From SHZI01 sp964417725 (lineage in GTDB: Bacteria > Pseudomonadota > Gammaproteobacteria > Steroidobacterales > GCA-2729495): 64,000 bases of DNA. Shown piece by piece: positions 9,122 to 16,958 of the stretch. Numbering within the stretch: position 1 is the stretch's first letter; every line of letters begins with the position of its first letter. The notes under the pieces are model-generated. The model worked only from the letters and a program-made list of their open reading frames with translations. It was not told where the DNA came from and searched no databases. Position numbers and translations under genes: made by a program. The stretch spans positions 1 through 64,000 of the forward strand of contig CAYQIV010000012.1 of assembly GCA_964417725.1 (NCBI GenBank), in the 5' to 3' direction.

Positions 9122-10099
9122 ATGCCATTGCCGCCACGACGACTGCTGGGACTGCTGACACTTGCAGCCACGCTCAGCCTGCTGCTTGCGATCTTGACGG
9201 GAAGCACCCGGGCGGGGCCCTCAACCATTCTGGACCTCCTCGGCGGCAATGCAGACGCCCTGGAAATAGACATCCTCATCCGCCTGCGTCTGATGCGCGC
9301 GCTCGCAGCGCTAGGCACAGGCGCCTGTCTGGCACTGGCCGGGACATTCATGCAGGTGTTGCTGCGCAACCCGCTGGCCGACCCCTACATACTCGGCACC
9401 TCGGGCGGTGCAGCGGTCGGGGCGCTGGCAGCAATCACACTGGGGGCGGGCGCACTGTTCATCGATGGCGCCGCCTTCATCGGCGCGCTGGTCAGCACCT
9501 TGCTGGTGTTTGCACTCGCACGCGGCAGCCACAATATCAACCATCTATTGTTGACGGGCGTGGTGGTCGCGGCAGGCTGGGGAGCATTGATCAGCCTGAT
9601 GCTGGCCACCAGCGCCGACACCAGCCTGCGCGGCATGTTGTTTTGGCTGATGGGCGACCTGGGTTTTGCCGAACGGCCGTGGCCAACGCTGCTGGTTGCG
9701 TTGATCGGTGGAGCGCTGGGCATGGCCCTGTCACGCGCCCTTGATGTGCTGTGCACCGGCGACGACCAGGCCGTGCTGCTGGGTGTCGATGTACGCTGGC
9801 TGCGCTGGTCGATCTACGGCCTGGCTGCCTTGTTGACCGGCACCGCGGTAACCACCGCCGGCACCGTCGGTTTCGTCGGCCTGATCATTCCGCACCTTGT
9901 GCGCATTGTCGGTGGCAGCAGCCACCGCGTACTGGTGCCGGGCGCAGCGCTGGCCGGTGGCACGTTGCTGGTGCTGGCCGACACCCTGTCGCGCACCGTG
10001 CTGGCGCCCAGGCAACTGCCGGTCGGCGCAGTGATGGCGGTGGTGGGCGTACCCGTGTTCCTGCTGTTGCTGCACAGGGGTACACGCAGCGGCAGCTGA
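9122..10099 (+). CDS. btuC: cobalamin/iron-type ABC transporter permease (BtuC-like)
   Basis: Inner-membrane permease of the FecCD/BtuC family, 325 residues and highly hydrophobic with about nine to ten predicted membrane segments. Family signatures are visible: LRNPLADPYILGTSGGA (residues about 82-98), LLLTGVVVAAGWGA, and GFVGLIIPHLVR near residue 265. I start at the ATG at 9122; the frame extends to 9029 but would overlap rppH. Substrate assignment to vitamin B12 is inferred from btuD, a B12 riboswitch, btuB and btuF within 8 kb. The family alone could also serve siderophores or haem. It converges with tyrA, leaving 7 bp. Confidence 0.85.
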   Translation: MPLPPRRLLGLLTLAATLSLLLAILTGSTRAGPSTILDLLGGNADALEIDILIRLRLMRALAALGTGACLALAGTFMQVLLRNPLADPYILGTSGGAAVGALAAITLGAGALFIDGAAFIGALVSTLLVFALARGSHNINHLLLTGVVVAAGWGALISLMLATSADTSLRGMLFWLMGDLGFAERPWPTLLVALIGGALGMALSRALDVLCTGDDQAVLLGVDVRWLRWSIYGLAALLTGTAVTTAGTVGFVGLIIPHLVRIVGGSSHRVLVPGAALAGGTLLVLADTLSRTVLAPRQLPVGAVMAVVGVPVFLLLLHRGTRSGS

Positions 10100-10106
10100 C
10101 ACGGAC

Positions 10107-11195
10107 CTACGTCCGACTGGCCAGATAGCGCCGCCCCGCTTCCATCATGCGCACGAAGCCGGCTTCATCGCCACTGCCGACCAGATCTGCGATGCGTCCG
10201 ACAGCAGCACCAAGCTCGGTGAGCGCCGCGAGGCCGTACGGGTTGCGCGCCTGGATGTCAAAATAGAGCGCGGGATTTTCCTCCGATACGCGGCGGGCCA
10301 CCTGCAACTGCGCGTCGAAGGTCGTGCTCGAGATATCCGCGAGTCGTGGCACGGCCTCCCCGCTTTCGGCAAGAGCCGTGAAGAACGCAATGTTCACCGC
10401 GTGCGAAACCCCCAGCACGTAGGCGATCAGCCGGTCGTGCTCCGCGATGTCCATATGGGTGGTCCGCGCCATGGTGGCGGCGAAAAGCTGCCTGGCTTCC
10501 GCTGTCGCCACCGGACACCCGGCTTCAAGGAAGAGGACGTGGCGGCCGGACAGCAGCTCGGTGTCTGGACCAAACATCGGATGCAGGGAAGTGGCCCGCG
10601 CACCACTCTCCACCAAGGCCTTGAGGTCTTCGACAAACGGCGACTTCAACGAGGCAATATCGAAGATCAGCCCCTGGCGGCCGAGCGCGCCCAGTGCGCG
10701 CAGGATGGCCCCCGTCTGGTCGATCGGTGCCGAAACGACAGTCACCGCATAGTGATCAGGCGTGCTGCGCCAGTCAGCGACCCAGTCGAATCCGGCAGCC
10801 GGCCCGACCGGATCGGCGACCGTGACCGCGTAACCCTGCGAATGCAGGAACTCGCTGAACCAGCGGCCCATCTTGCCGTTGCCGCCGATGACCAGCGCCG
10901 GCTTGCCCGAACCCTGGCCCTCGGCGCGGACACGGGCCTGCTCCTGGCCGGTCAGCGAGGAATCGATGAGCAGCCCCATGAGCGAATCGGCGAGCGCGGC
11001 GGGCAACTTCAGCGCCCCGGCATGCTGCCGTGCCTGCTCAATGACCTGTCGCTCCCGGGCATAGTCACGGGTCGGGCGCCCCTCCGCCTGCTTCAGGGCA
11101 CCGATCTCGACCGTGATCCGCTGACGCTCTGCAATCAGGTCGAGCAGTTGCCGATCGATCGCATTGAGGCGGCCGCGCAAGAAATCCAGACTCAT
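10107..11195 (-). CDS. tyrA: bifunctional chorismate mutase / prephenate dehydrogenase
   Basis: Converts chorismate to prephenate and then to 4-hydroxyphenylpyruvate for tyrosine synthesis. The 362-residue protein is a T-protein-type fusion. Residues 1-90 are an AroQ chorismate mutase (LRGRLNAIDRQLLDLIAERQ). The NAD-binding motif GGNGKMGRWF follows at about 103-112, then HPMFGPD with the conserved dehydrogenase histidine, as in E. coli TyrA (373 residues). It is inserted in the opposite orientation between btuC and the small-RNA/btuD block. This is the enterobacterial type of enzyme, not the cyclohexadienyl dehydrogenase of pseudomonads. Confidence 0.94.
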   Translation of the reverse strand: MSLDFLRGRLNAIDRQLLDLIAERQRITVEIGALKQAEGRPTRDYARERQVIEQARQHAGALKLPAALADSLMGLLIDSSLTGQEQARVRAEGQGSGKPALVIGGNGKMGRWFSEFLHSQGYAVTVADPVGPAAGFDWVADWRSTPDHYAVTVVSAPIDQTGAILRALGALGRQGLIFDIASLKSPFVEDLKALVESGARATSLHPMFGPDTELLSGRHVLFLEAGCPVATAEARQLFAATMARTTHMDIAEHDRLIAYVLGVSHAVNIAFFTALAESGEAVPRLADISSTTFDAQLQVARRVSEENPALYFDIQARNPYGLAALTELGAAVGRIADLVGSGDEAGFVRMMEAGRRYLASRT

Positions 11196-11552
11196 GGAAA
11201 CCGACCATCGGGGGCATCAGGAGGCGGCAAAGCCTACCCGTTCTGCACCATGGCGAACAGGGACAGCCGGGCAACAGACCGCGTGTTGATATTTTTTACA
11301 GATCTCGCAGCGGCTCACGCCCCATTGGGCGAGACAGGGCCCGGATTGGCTGCCTTTCCCGATGAGCCCGCCGGGTGGGAACGGCGCCCGGTCCATTCCA
11401 CGGCAGTCGGTAGCCCCTGATTTTCAAGGTATTTTCTGACCGGCCGTCCGACCAAACCGACTGTCGGATTACTTTACGCCTGTGTACCAACCGCTGCCTC
11501 CCGCCACCACAACAGATTTGTAACTCCATGTCATCAAATGTTTTTTTCGACA

Positions 11553-11568
11553 TGGCACGACGATTGCT
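11553..11568 (+). promoter_or_regulatory. sigma-54 (RpoN) -24/-12 promoter
   Basis: TGGCACGACGATTGCT matches the sigma-54 consensus TGGCAC-N5-TTGCW in full, with GG at 11554-11555 (-25/-24) and GC at 11566-11567 (-13/-12) exactly 12 bp apart. Transcription should start near 11579-11580. Such promoters need an enhancer-binding activator; I see no confident palindromic activator site in the 150 bp upstream. It drives the RNA at 11579-11812. Confidence 0.88.
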
Positions 11569-11578
11569 GGTTATTCCT

Positions 11579-11812
11579 TGCGCACAACAAAACAGGGATC
11601 TGTAACGGACGGCAGTTTCGACATCTGCAACCAGACATCGAAGCCAGAAGTGCCGCGCAAAAGAAGCAGAACAATGACAACCAGAAGCAGAAGCGGCATC
11701 CGGACAACAACAAATCAAAACACCACATCCTGACAGCCGGACCGGAACAGAACCCGGAATCGCGACAACAACAAGAACCTGCAAGGACCCCGCCACTGGC
11801 GGGGTTTTTTTT
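11579..11812 (+). ncRNA. putative small RNA, CrcZ-like, sigma-54 dependent
   Basis: About 233 nt lie between the sigma-54 start (about 11579) and the intrinsic terminator. The segment 11641-11780 is strikingly poor in T and rich in A and C, unlike every flanking gene. It contains two perfect AACAACAA motifs (11706-11713, 11767-11774), a near match AACAAAAC (11586-11593), a looser one near 11670-11681, and a direct repeat AGAAGCAGAA (11662 and 11683). AAnAAnAA-type CA motifs are Hfq/Crc targets, and Pseudomonas CrcZ, CrcY and CrcX are sigma-54-driven RNAs carrying several of them. No convincing coding frame is present. The alternative is a sigma-54 leader with an attenuator for btuD, which starts 90 bp after the terminator. 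Confidence 0.68.
11788..11812 (+). terminator. strong intrinsic (Rho-independent) terminator
   Basis: Perfect 7-bp GC stem CCCCGCC (11788-11794) / GGCGGGG (11798-11804) with a 3-nt loop ACT, followed by eight T residues (11805-11812). It closes the RNA at 11579 and stands apart from the following btuD gene. Confidence 0.93.
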
Positions 11813-11901
11813 GCGTGCCAATCCACGTTTGGACGGCTCTGGCCGCCCGCACCGAATCGGTGGACTGGTGAAACCGGTACAGCCGGCCCAGAATCCCGCG
11901 C

Positions 11902-12708
11902 ATGAAAGAAGCGCTGCTGAGATGCCAAAACCTCTCGATCCGGGTACCCGGCCGGGACCTGGTACGCAACCTGTCGCTGGATATCCGCGCAGGAGAGTTC
12001 ATCTGCATGCTCGGCCCGAACGGCGTCGGCAAGACCCTGGCGTTGCATGCCATCGCCGGCCTCCGGCCTGTACCGCGTGACACCATTCTCTGCCGGGGCA
12101 CGGATCTCCATGACATGCCGCGCCGACAGGTGGCGCAATCGATCGGATTGCTGTTGCAGGATGAAGTCAACAACTTTCCCACCCGGGTCTACGACGCGGC
12201 GCTGATGGGGCGGCATCCTCACATTCCGCTGTTCGGCACCGAAACCCGGCAGGACCATGACATCACCCGGCGGGCGCTGGCCGATGTCGGCCTCACGGGC
12301 CTCGAGGAACGACAGGTCACCACGCTGTCGGGGGGTGAACGCCGCCGTCTGGGCGTCGCGCGGCTGCTTGCCCAGGACCCTGCCGTGCTGTTGCTCGACG
12401 AACCCGTCAACCACCTCGACCCACGGCATCAGGTGCGCATCCTCGGTCGCCTGCGGGAACTGACCGACCAGGACAAGGCGGTGATGATCTCGCTGCATGA
12501 CCCGGCGCTCGCCGTGCGCATCGCGTGTACCGTCCTGCTGATGTTTGGCGATGGCCACTGGCTGATCGGTCCGGCACGTCATGTGGTCACCGCCGAGAAC
12601 CTCGAGCGCCTGTTCGGCACCGAGTACCAGCCTTTCCATACCCAGGATGACGAACCCGTACTCCTGCCGCGGGTGCCACGGCGCACCGCACGAATCCGGA
12701 CGGCCTGA
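11902..12708 (+). CDS. btuD: cobalamin-type ABC transporter ATPase (BtuD-like)
   Basis: Cytoplasmic ATPase that energises the BtuC-like permease. The 268-residue protein has Walker A GPNGVGKT (residues 38-45), Q-loop LLLQDE, ABC signature LSGGE (142-146), Walker B LLLDEP (163-168) and H-loop SLHDP. The C-terminal 30 residues are an Arg/Pro-rich extension. It is the only ABC ATPase in the window and lies between btuC and btuB, so the B12 role is inferred from context; FecE/FhuC-type siderophore ATPases look similar. No promoter of its own is evident in the 90 bp after the terminator, so readthrough from the sigma-54 promoter is possible. Confidence 0.84.
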   Translation: MKEALLRCQNLSIRVPGRDLVRNLSLDIRAGEFICMLGPNGVGKTLALHAIAGLRPVPRDTILCRGTDLHDMPRRQVAQSIGLLLQDEVNNFPTRVYDAALMGRHPHIPLFGTETRQDHDITRRALADVGLTGLEERQVTTLSGGERRRLGVARLLAQDPAVLLLDEPVNHLDPRHQVRILGRLRELTDQDKAVMISLHDPALAVRIACTVLLMFGDGHWLIGPARHVVTAENLERLFGTEYQPFHTQDDEPVLLPRVPRRTARIRTA

Positions 12709-12720
12709 CCACCGCGACGA

Positions 12721-12750
12721 TTGACGTTGCCCGCCCCGGGCACGTAAAGT
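12721..12750 (+). promoter_or_regulatory. promoter of the riboswitch-btuB transcript
   Basis: TTGACG (12721-12726), 18-bp spacer, TAAAGT (12745-12750). The predicted start at about 12757 is a few nucleotides before the first conserved riboswitch element, which is where it should be. Confidence 0.7.
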
Positions 12751-12763
12751 TCACCCGCTCCTG

Positions 12764-12964
12764 ATGGTGAACCTCTTCCCGTTTCGTGGGAAAGGTTTAA
12801 CGGGAAGTGTGGTGCGCCGGCCAGCTGCCGGCAAAGCCACCGCTGCCCCCGCAACGGTAAGCACAGGTCAGGGCAATCACGCTGCCACTGTGGAATTTCC
12901 ATGGGAAGGCGATTGCCCCGGTTGCACCAGAACGTGCAACCACTGGCGAGCCCGTATACCGGCC
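12764..12964 (+). promoter_or_regulatory. cobalamin (B12) riboswitch
   Basis: The aptamer elements appear in order: an early stem-loop with CTTCCCG and CGGGAAG arms, GGTGCG, AAAGCCACCGCTGCCCCCGC, AACGGTAAGC (B12 box region), GCTGCCACTGTG near 12881, GGGAAGGCG near 12903, and the closing CGAGCCCGTATACCGGCC ending at about 12964. It binds adenosylcobalamin and would lower btuB expression when B12 is plentiful. An open reading frame that enters it from 12764 is not a real N terminus of BtuB. Confidence 0.92.
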
Positions 12965-13069
12965 AGCAGGAAACACCTGGAGCGCCAGGTCTCGGTGGGA
13001 GACGGCGCCGCGTCGAGCCTGCCCGTACCCGGTGGTCCCCGGCCCGCGAGCAGTTCCGTCGCGCGCTGC

Positions 13070-13091
13070 ACACGGTCCCCGTGTCTGTTTT
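13070..13091 (+). terminator. candidate terminator hairpin in the riboswitch expression platform
   Basis: ACACGG-TCC-CCGTGT (13070-13084) is a perfect 6-bp stem followed by CTGTTTT (13085-13091). It lies about 105 nt after the aptamer and 60 nt before the btuB start, so it could be the B12-controlled terminator. The T run is short, and a separate ACCTGG/CCAGGT hairpin lies nearer the aptamer, so the switching mechanism is uncertain. Confidence 0.4.
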
Positions 13092-13150
13092 CCCGCAGAT
13101 GCATGGCGCAGCCACCACGCGCTCGGGTGGAGCGCATACGGGAGAACGCC

Positions 13151-15109
13151 ATGAAACACCTGCCCGCTGCTGCGGCCCTGGCCGCAGCGCTGTACCTGCC
13201 AACCCTGCCCTTCAACGCGGCCACGGCTGCCGAAAATGTCGTCGTCACGGCATCACGGGTACCGCTGCCCGTCGAGTCGATCGGCAGTTCCGTATCCATC
13301 ATCGATGAAGCAACCATCGATGCCCGCATGCCCGTCTTCGCCATCGACCTCCTGGGCCAGGTACCCGGCCTGGCGGTGAGCCGGGCCGGCGGCGCAGGCA
13401 CCCAGACCCAGGTGCGGCTGCGTGGGGCCGAAGCCAACCACGTGCTGGTTCTGATCGACGGCGTCGAAGCCAACAACCCCGCCGGCGATGACGCCTTTGC
13501 CTTCGAGCACCTGACCGCCCTCGACATCGAGCGCATCGAGGTGGTCCGTGGGCCACAGAGCGCACTGTGGGGCAGCGATGCTCTTTCCGGCACCATCAAC
13601 ATCGTCACCCGTGCGCCGGGCAAATCACCCGGCGCGACGCTGTATGGCGAGGGCGGTGCCTACGACAGCCGTCTCGCGGGCGGCAATTTTGCCTGGGCCG
13701 GACATCCCATCGAAGGAAGCCTCTCCCTGTCCCACCACGACACCGACGGCAACAATGTCTCGCGGCTGGGCAGCGAGCGCGACGGTTACCGCAATACGAC
13801 CGCCGGTCTGCGTTTGGCCATGCAACCCACCGAGGCGCTGAAACTCGATTTCGGCACACGCTACACCGACACGCGCAGCGAATTCGACACCAGCGACTTC
13901 GTTACCGGCCTGCCCACCGATTCCGCACACGAGACGGAATACTCCCAGCTGACAATGCATGCCAACGCTACCCTGGGCCAGCCAGGCGGCGCGTGGCAGC
14001 ACGGCATCCACGCCACGTGGCTGCGTACCGACACCGACAATATCGCCCCCGATGGCTTCGATACTGCCCAGGATGCCGACCGCTTCAACCTCAGGGCCCA
14101 GAGCACGCATCGCCTCACCGGCAACACGGACATTGGTGCAGGGCAGTCCCTGACGGCGGCCATCGACCACGAGCGCGACGACTTCTCGCAACGCGGGACC
14201 AGCCTGTTCGGCGACCCACGTCAGGATCAGCGCCTGTACAACACGGCACTGGTCGGTGAATGGCTGGCGCGACCCACGCAGGACCTGACCCTGACGCTTG
14301 GCCTGCGCCACGACCGGAACAGCGATTTCGATGACGAGACGACGTGGCGTGGCACGCTGGCATGGCACGTGCCCCGCAGCGGCACGCGGCTGCGTGCAGC
14401 CTGGGGCACGGGGCAGAAGGCACCGACTTTCATCGAGCGCTTCGGCTTCTTCCCCGACCAATTCATCGGCAACCCGGATCTTGAACCCGAGAAGTCCCGC
14501 GGCTGGGAACTCGGTATCGACCAGAACCTGGCCGAAGGGCGCGTCAGCGCCGGGCTGACCTGGTTCAACGAGAAGCTTCGTGACGAGATAGACGGATTCG
14601 CCGATTGCGCATTCGACCCGGTGACCTTCGCCTTCATCTGTACGGCACGCAACCTCGACGGCAAGAGTCACCGCAAGGGCATCGAGGCCAGCCTTCAGGC
14701 GCGGATCACGGACGATGTTGATATCGGTGCCTCGTGGACCCACGTGGAATCGACAGCCGCGGATGACAGCGGCGTGCAACGCCGCGAGATCCGCCGGCCA
14801 CGCAACATCGCCAGCGTCGATGCCCGCCTGCGCTTCGCCGACCAGCGCGCCGGGCTGTACCTCGGCCTGGTCTACAACGGCAACCAGACCGACCTCGACT
14901 TCGGCAGCTTTCCGGCAGAGACGGCGCGCCTCAATGCCTACTACCTGCTGACAGTGACGGGCACTTGGCGCATCACGCCGCATGTCGGCATCTATGCCCG
15001 TGTCGACAATGCCTTGGGAGACGACTACGAGAACGTGCTCGGTTACGCCCCCCCCGGCACGGCGGGCCATCTCGGCATCCGGGTATCGCTGGCGTCGCCG
15101 CGCCGTTGA
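13151..15109 (+). CDS. btuB: TonB-dependent vitamin B12 outer-membrane receptor
   Basis: Outer-membrane beta-barrel that imports cobalamin using TonB-ExbBD energy. The 652-residue precursor has a signal peptide (about 1-25) and a TonB box near ENVVVTASR. A plug domain follows with QVPGLAVSRAGGAGTQTQVRLRG and IERIEVVRGPQSALWGSDALSGTINI, then about 500 residues of alternating barrel strands. The ATG at 13151 has GGGAG ten bases upstream, and the start is set by the signal peptide. BtuB is chosen over a siderophore receptor because of the B12 riboswitch directly upstream. Confidence 0.92.
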   Translation: MKHLPAAAALAAALYLPTLPFNAATAAENVVVTASRVPLPVESIGSSVSIIDEATIDARMPVFAIDLLGQVPGLAVSRAGGAGTQTQVRLRGAEANHVLVLIDGVEANNPAGDDAFAFEHLTALDIERIEVVRGPQSALWGSDALSGTINIVTRAPGKSPGATLYGEGGAYDSRLAGGNFAWAGHPIEGSLSLSHHDTDGNNVSRLGSERDGYRNTTAGLRLAMQPTEALKLDFGTRYTDTRSEFDTSDFVTGLPTDSAHETEYSQLTMHANATLGQPGGAWQHGIHATWLRTDTDNIAPDGFDTAQDADRFNLRAQSTHRLTGNTDIGAGQSLTAAIDHERDDFSQRGTSLFGDPRQDQRLYNTALVGEWLARPTQDLTLTLGLRHDRNSDFDDETTWRGTLAWHVPRSGTRLRAAWGTGQKAPTFIERFGFFPDQFIGNPDLEPEKSRGWELGIDQNLAEGRVSAGLTWFNEKLRDEIDGFADCAFDPVTFAFICTARNLDGKSHRKGIEASLQARITDDVDIGASWTHVESTAADDSGVQRREIRRPRNIASVDARLRFADQRAGLYLGLVYNGNQTDLDFGSFPAETARLNAYYLLTVTGTWRITPHVGIYARVDNALGDDYENVLGYAPPGTAGHLGIRVSLASPRR

Positions 15110-15211
15110 GGGGACGGAAGTGCCGCCGGATCACGCTCATCCCCGAAGGGCGCCGGCCCACGGCGCGATGAATCGAGCCCAAACGACCCGGCAGGCCGTA
15201 GACTAGCCGTC

Positions 15212-15766
15212 ATGGGCAACCGGCTGAGCAGGATCTACACCCGCACCGGCGATGACGGCACGACCGGCCTCGGCGATGGCACCCGTGTCCCCAAGGACTG
15301 CCCCCGGGTGGAGGCCTATGGCGCGGTCGACGAACTCAACAGCTGGCTGGGCCTGCTGTGTGCCGATGACGACTTGCCGGCCGCCGCCGGCGACTGCCTG
15401 CGCGAGATCCAGCACCGTCTCTTCGACCTGGGTGGCGAACTGGCCGTACCGGGCCGTGACGTCATCCTGGATGACGACGTCACCGCGCTCGAGCAGGCCC
15501 TGGACCGGTTCAATGCCGGACTGCCGCCTCTCAAGGAGTTCATCCTGCCAGGGGGGAAATCCGGGGCGGCACATTGTCATTTGGCGCGGGTGGCATGCCG
15601 ACGCGCCGAACGGCGCGTCTGGACCCTTTACCGGGAACAGCCCGGGAACCCGGCCACACCGCGCTACCTCAACCGCCTGTCTGACCTCCTGTTCGTCATC
15701 GCCCGCTGCCTGGCCCGTACCGGTGGTGGCAGCGAGATCCTCTGGCAGGCACGCGGCAAGCCCTGA
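15212..15766 (+). CDS. corrinoid adenosyltransferase, PduO type
   Basis: Transfers the adenosyl group of ATP to cob(I)alamin to make adenosylcobalamin. The 184-residue protein has the PduO/MMAB signatures: the ATP-binding N terminus YTRTGDDGTTGLGDGTRV (residues 9-26), YGAVDELNSWLG, and C-terminal RYLNRLSDLLFVIAR. It lies 102 bp after btuB on the same strand, so it is probably under the same B12 riboswitch. It lets imported B12 be converted to coenzyme form. I saw no de novo corrin-ring synthesis genes here. Confidence 0.93.
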   Translation: MGNRLSRIYTRTGDDGTTGLGDGTRVPKDCPRVEAYGAVDELNSWLGLLCADDDLPAAAGDCLREIQHRLFDLGGELAVPGRDVILDDDVTALEQALDRFNAGLPPLKEFILPGGKSGAAHCHLARVACRRAERRVWTLYREQPGNPATPRYLNRLSDLLFVIARCLARTGGGSEILWQARGKP

Positions 15767-15790
15767 GCCCCTCTTCTGGGGCAATCAGGG
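15761..15790. terminator. hairpin between converging genes (possible bidirectional terminator)
   Basis: CCCTGA-GCCCC (15761-15771), six-base loop TCTTCT, GGGGC (15778-15782), AA bulge, TCAGGG (15785-15790). The 11-bp stem contains the stop codons of both the adenosyltransferase and the GIY-YIG gene. There is no T tract, so intrinsic termination is uncertain; it may instead protect 3' ends. Confidence 0.5.
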
Positions 15791-16072
15791 TGACCCCTCC
15801 ACGACACCGGCCAGCCGACGCTTGACCGCCACCGGCAGCCGTCTGATCTGGTGCTCACGGCGCAGCGCAGTGCCGCGATCGGGAGCCGGCTCCTGATGGA
15901 CCAGCTGAACCGGACGGCGGCTACGGGTATAACGGGCGCCGGTACCGGCGTTGTGACAGCCGATTCGGCGCGCAACATCCCGCGCAATCCCGGTATACAG
16001 CGAGCCATCGGCGCAACGCACGACATAGACGTGCCAGCCCTCAGTTCTGGTCGCCAAGGCGCTGCCTCGCAT
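15785..16072 (-). CDS. GIY-YIG nuclease domain protein (YhbQ-like)
   Basis: Small single-domain GIY-YIG protein of about 95 residues. The core reads WHVYVVRCADGSLYTGIARDVARRI, in which the two halves of the motif are VYVVR and LYTGI. Conserved HN and RYT residues follow, and a basic C-terminal part. Relatives such as E. coli YhbQ are linked to nucleic-acid cleavage, but the physiological role is unclear. It overlaps the end of btuF; candidate starts are ATG 16099, ATG 16072 and TTG 16057, of which I use 16072. Probably translated from the ampD-ampE-btuF message. Confidence 0.85.
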   Translation of the reverse strand: MRGSALATRTEGWHVYVVRCADGSLYTGIARDVARRIGCHNAGTGARYTRSRRPVQLVHQEPAPDRGTALRREHQIRRLPVAVKRRLAGVVEGSP

Positions 16073-16958
16073 CGTCAAGCACCTCACACAGCCAGCCAAC
16101 GGCAGCGGGCAGACGAGGCCCGGGCACGCTCAGCATGTCGGGGGCGATGAGGCGGAGATTTCCGGCGGCAACTGCCGGCAGGTGCGGCCAGCGCTCCCAG
16201 CGCGCCAAGGGTGAGTCATCCGCGGTGCCGGTGCCCGGATTGAAGCCGTTGGCGATGATGACCTCGGGCATCGCAGCGATGACCGATTCGACATCGACCA
16301 CCGGTGCCAGTACGGGCAATTCATGGAAAACATTGATGCCGCCGCAGAGTGCGATGGCCTGGTCGATGAACTGATCGCGGCCCACGGTGACGAGGGGCTC
16401 GGGCGCAATCTGGTAGAACACCCGTACCGCAGGACTGCCCCGGTAGCGTTGCCGCAACCCGTCCAGCGCCATCTGGTAGTCCGAAGCCGCCGCATCGGCA
16501 GCCTGACGCGTCCCCGCCAGGCTGCCGATGCGGCGCAGCTGTCCCGTCACATCGTCCAGCAGGCGGGGTTCGAAGCCGATGACGCGGTATCCGGCCCGTG
16601 ACAACCCGTCGAGCACCGCCTGCGAATTTCCACTCGGCCAGCCGAGGATCAGATCAGGTGCCAGCAGGGCGATGGCCTCTGCATCGATCCGGAAAGCGTC
16701 CCCTACCCGGGTGATGCGTCGCGCTTCCGGCGGGTGGTCACTGTAGCTGACCACACCCACCAGCCGCGAACCGGCACCGGCGGCAAATACCAGCTCGGCC
16801 AGATGGGGCGACAGGGCAACGATACGCCGAACGGATGGTGGCTCCACCGCGGTCGGCTCGACCGCTGCCCCCCCACAGCCAGTGACCAGCCACAGCAAGG
16901 CACCGCAGGCAATCTGAGCGCCGACGCGCGATTGCGGCGGCTCAGCTGAGCCAGTCAT
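16041..16958 (-). CDS. btuF: periplasmic cobalamin-binding lipoprotein (BtuF-like)
   Basis: Solute-binding protein that delivers B12 from the periplasm to BtuCD. The 305-residue precursor has a lipoprotein signal with lipobox LVTGC (Cys about residue 28), so it is probably membrane-anchored. The PBP-III fold is indicated by RRIVALSPHLAELVFAAGAGSRLVGVVSYSDHP, the long central helix, and a C-terminal half with WPHLPAVAAGNLRLI. Its start overlaps the end of ampE by 17 bp, so the gene is translationally tied to ampDE rather than to the other btu genes. B12 as substrate follows from the nearby btu genes. Confidence 0.85.
   Translation of the reverse strand: MTGSAEPPQSRVGAQIACGALLWLVTGCGGAAVEPTAVEPPSVRRIVALSPHLAELVFAAGAGSRLVGVVSYSDHPPEARRITRVGDAFRIDAEAIALLAPDLILGWPSGNSQAVLDGLSRAGYRVIGFEPRLLDDVTGQLRRIGSLAGTRQAADAAASDYQMALDGLRQRYRGSPAVRVFYQIAPEPLVTVGRDQFIDQAIALCGGINVFHELPVLAPVVDVESVIAAMPEVIIANGFNPGTGTADDSPLARWERWPHLPAVAAGNLRLIAPDMLSVPGPRLPAAVGWLCEVLDDARQRLGDQN

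Noticed and set aside
11538..12080. A plus-strand frame crossing the sigma-54 promoter, the small RNA and the start of btuD.
   Set aside because: It starts upstream of the promoter -24 box, passes through the terminator, and overlaps btuD out of frame; the Gln/Asn/Lys-rich sequence only reflects the A/C-rich RNA.
11296..12639. A 447-codon minus-strand frame covering the small RNA and btuD.
   Set aside because: It runs antisense through a strong terminator and through an ABC ATPase with all its motifs, and it shows no protein-like pattern.
12764..13150. An N-terminal extension of btuB back to 12764.
   Set aside because: This stretch is the cobalamin riboswitch and leader. The signal peptide begins at 13151, which also has a ribosome-binding site.
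13625..15070. A 481-codon minus-strand frame opposite btuB.
   Set aside because: Antisense shadow of a clear TonB-dependent receptor.
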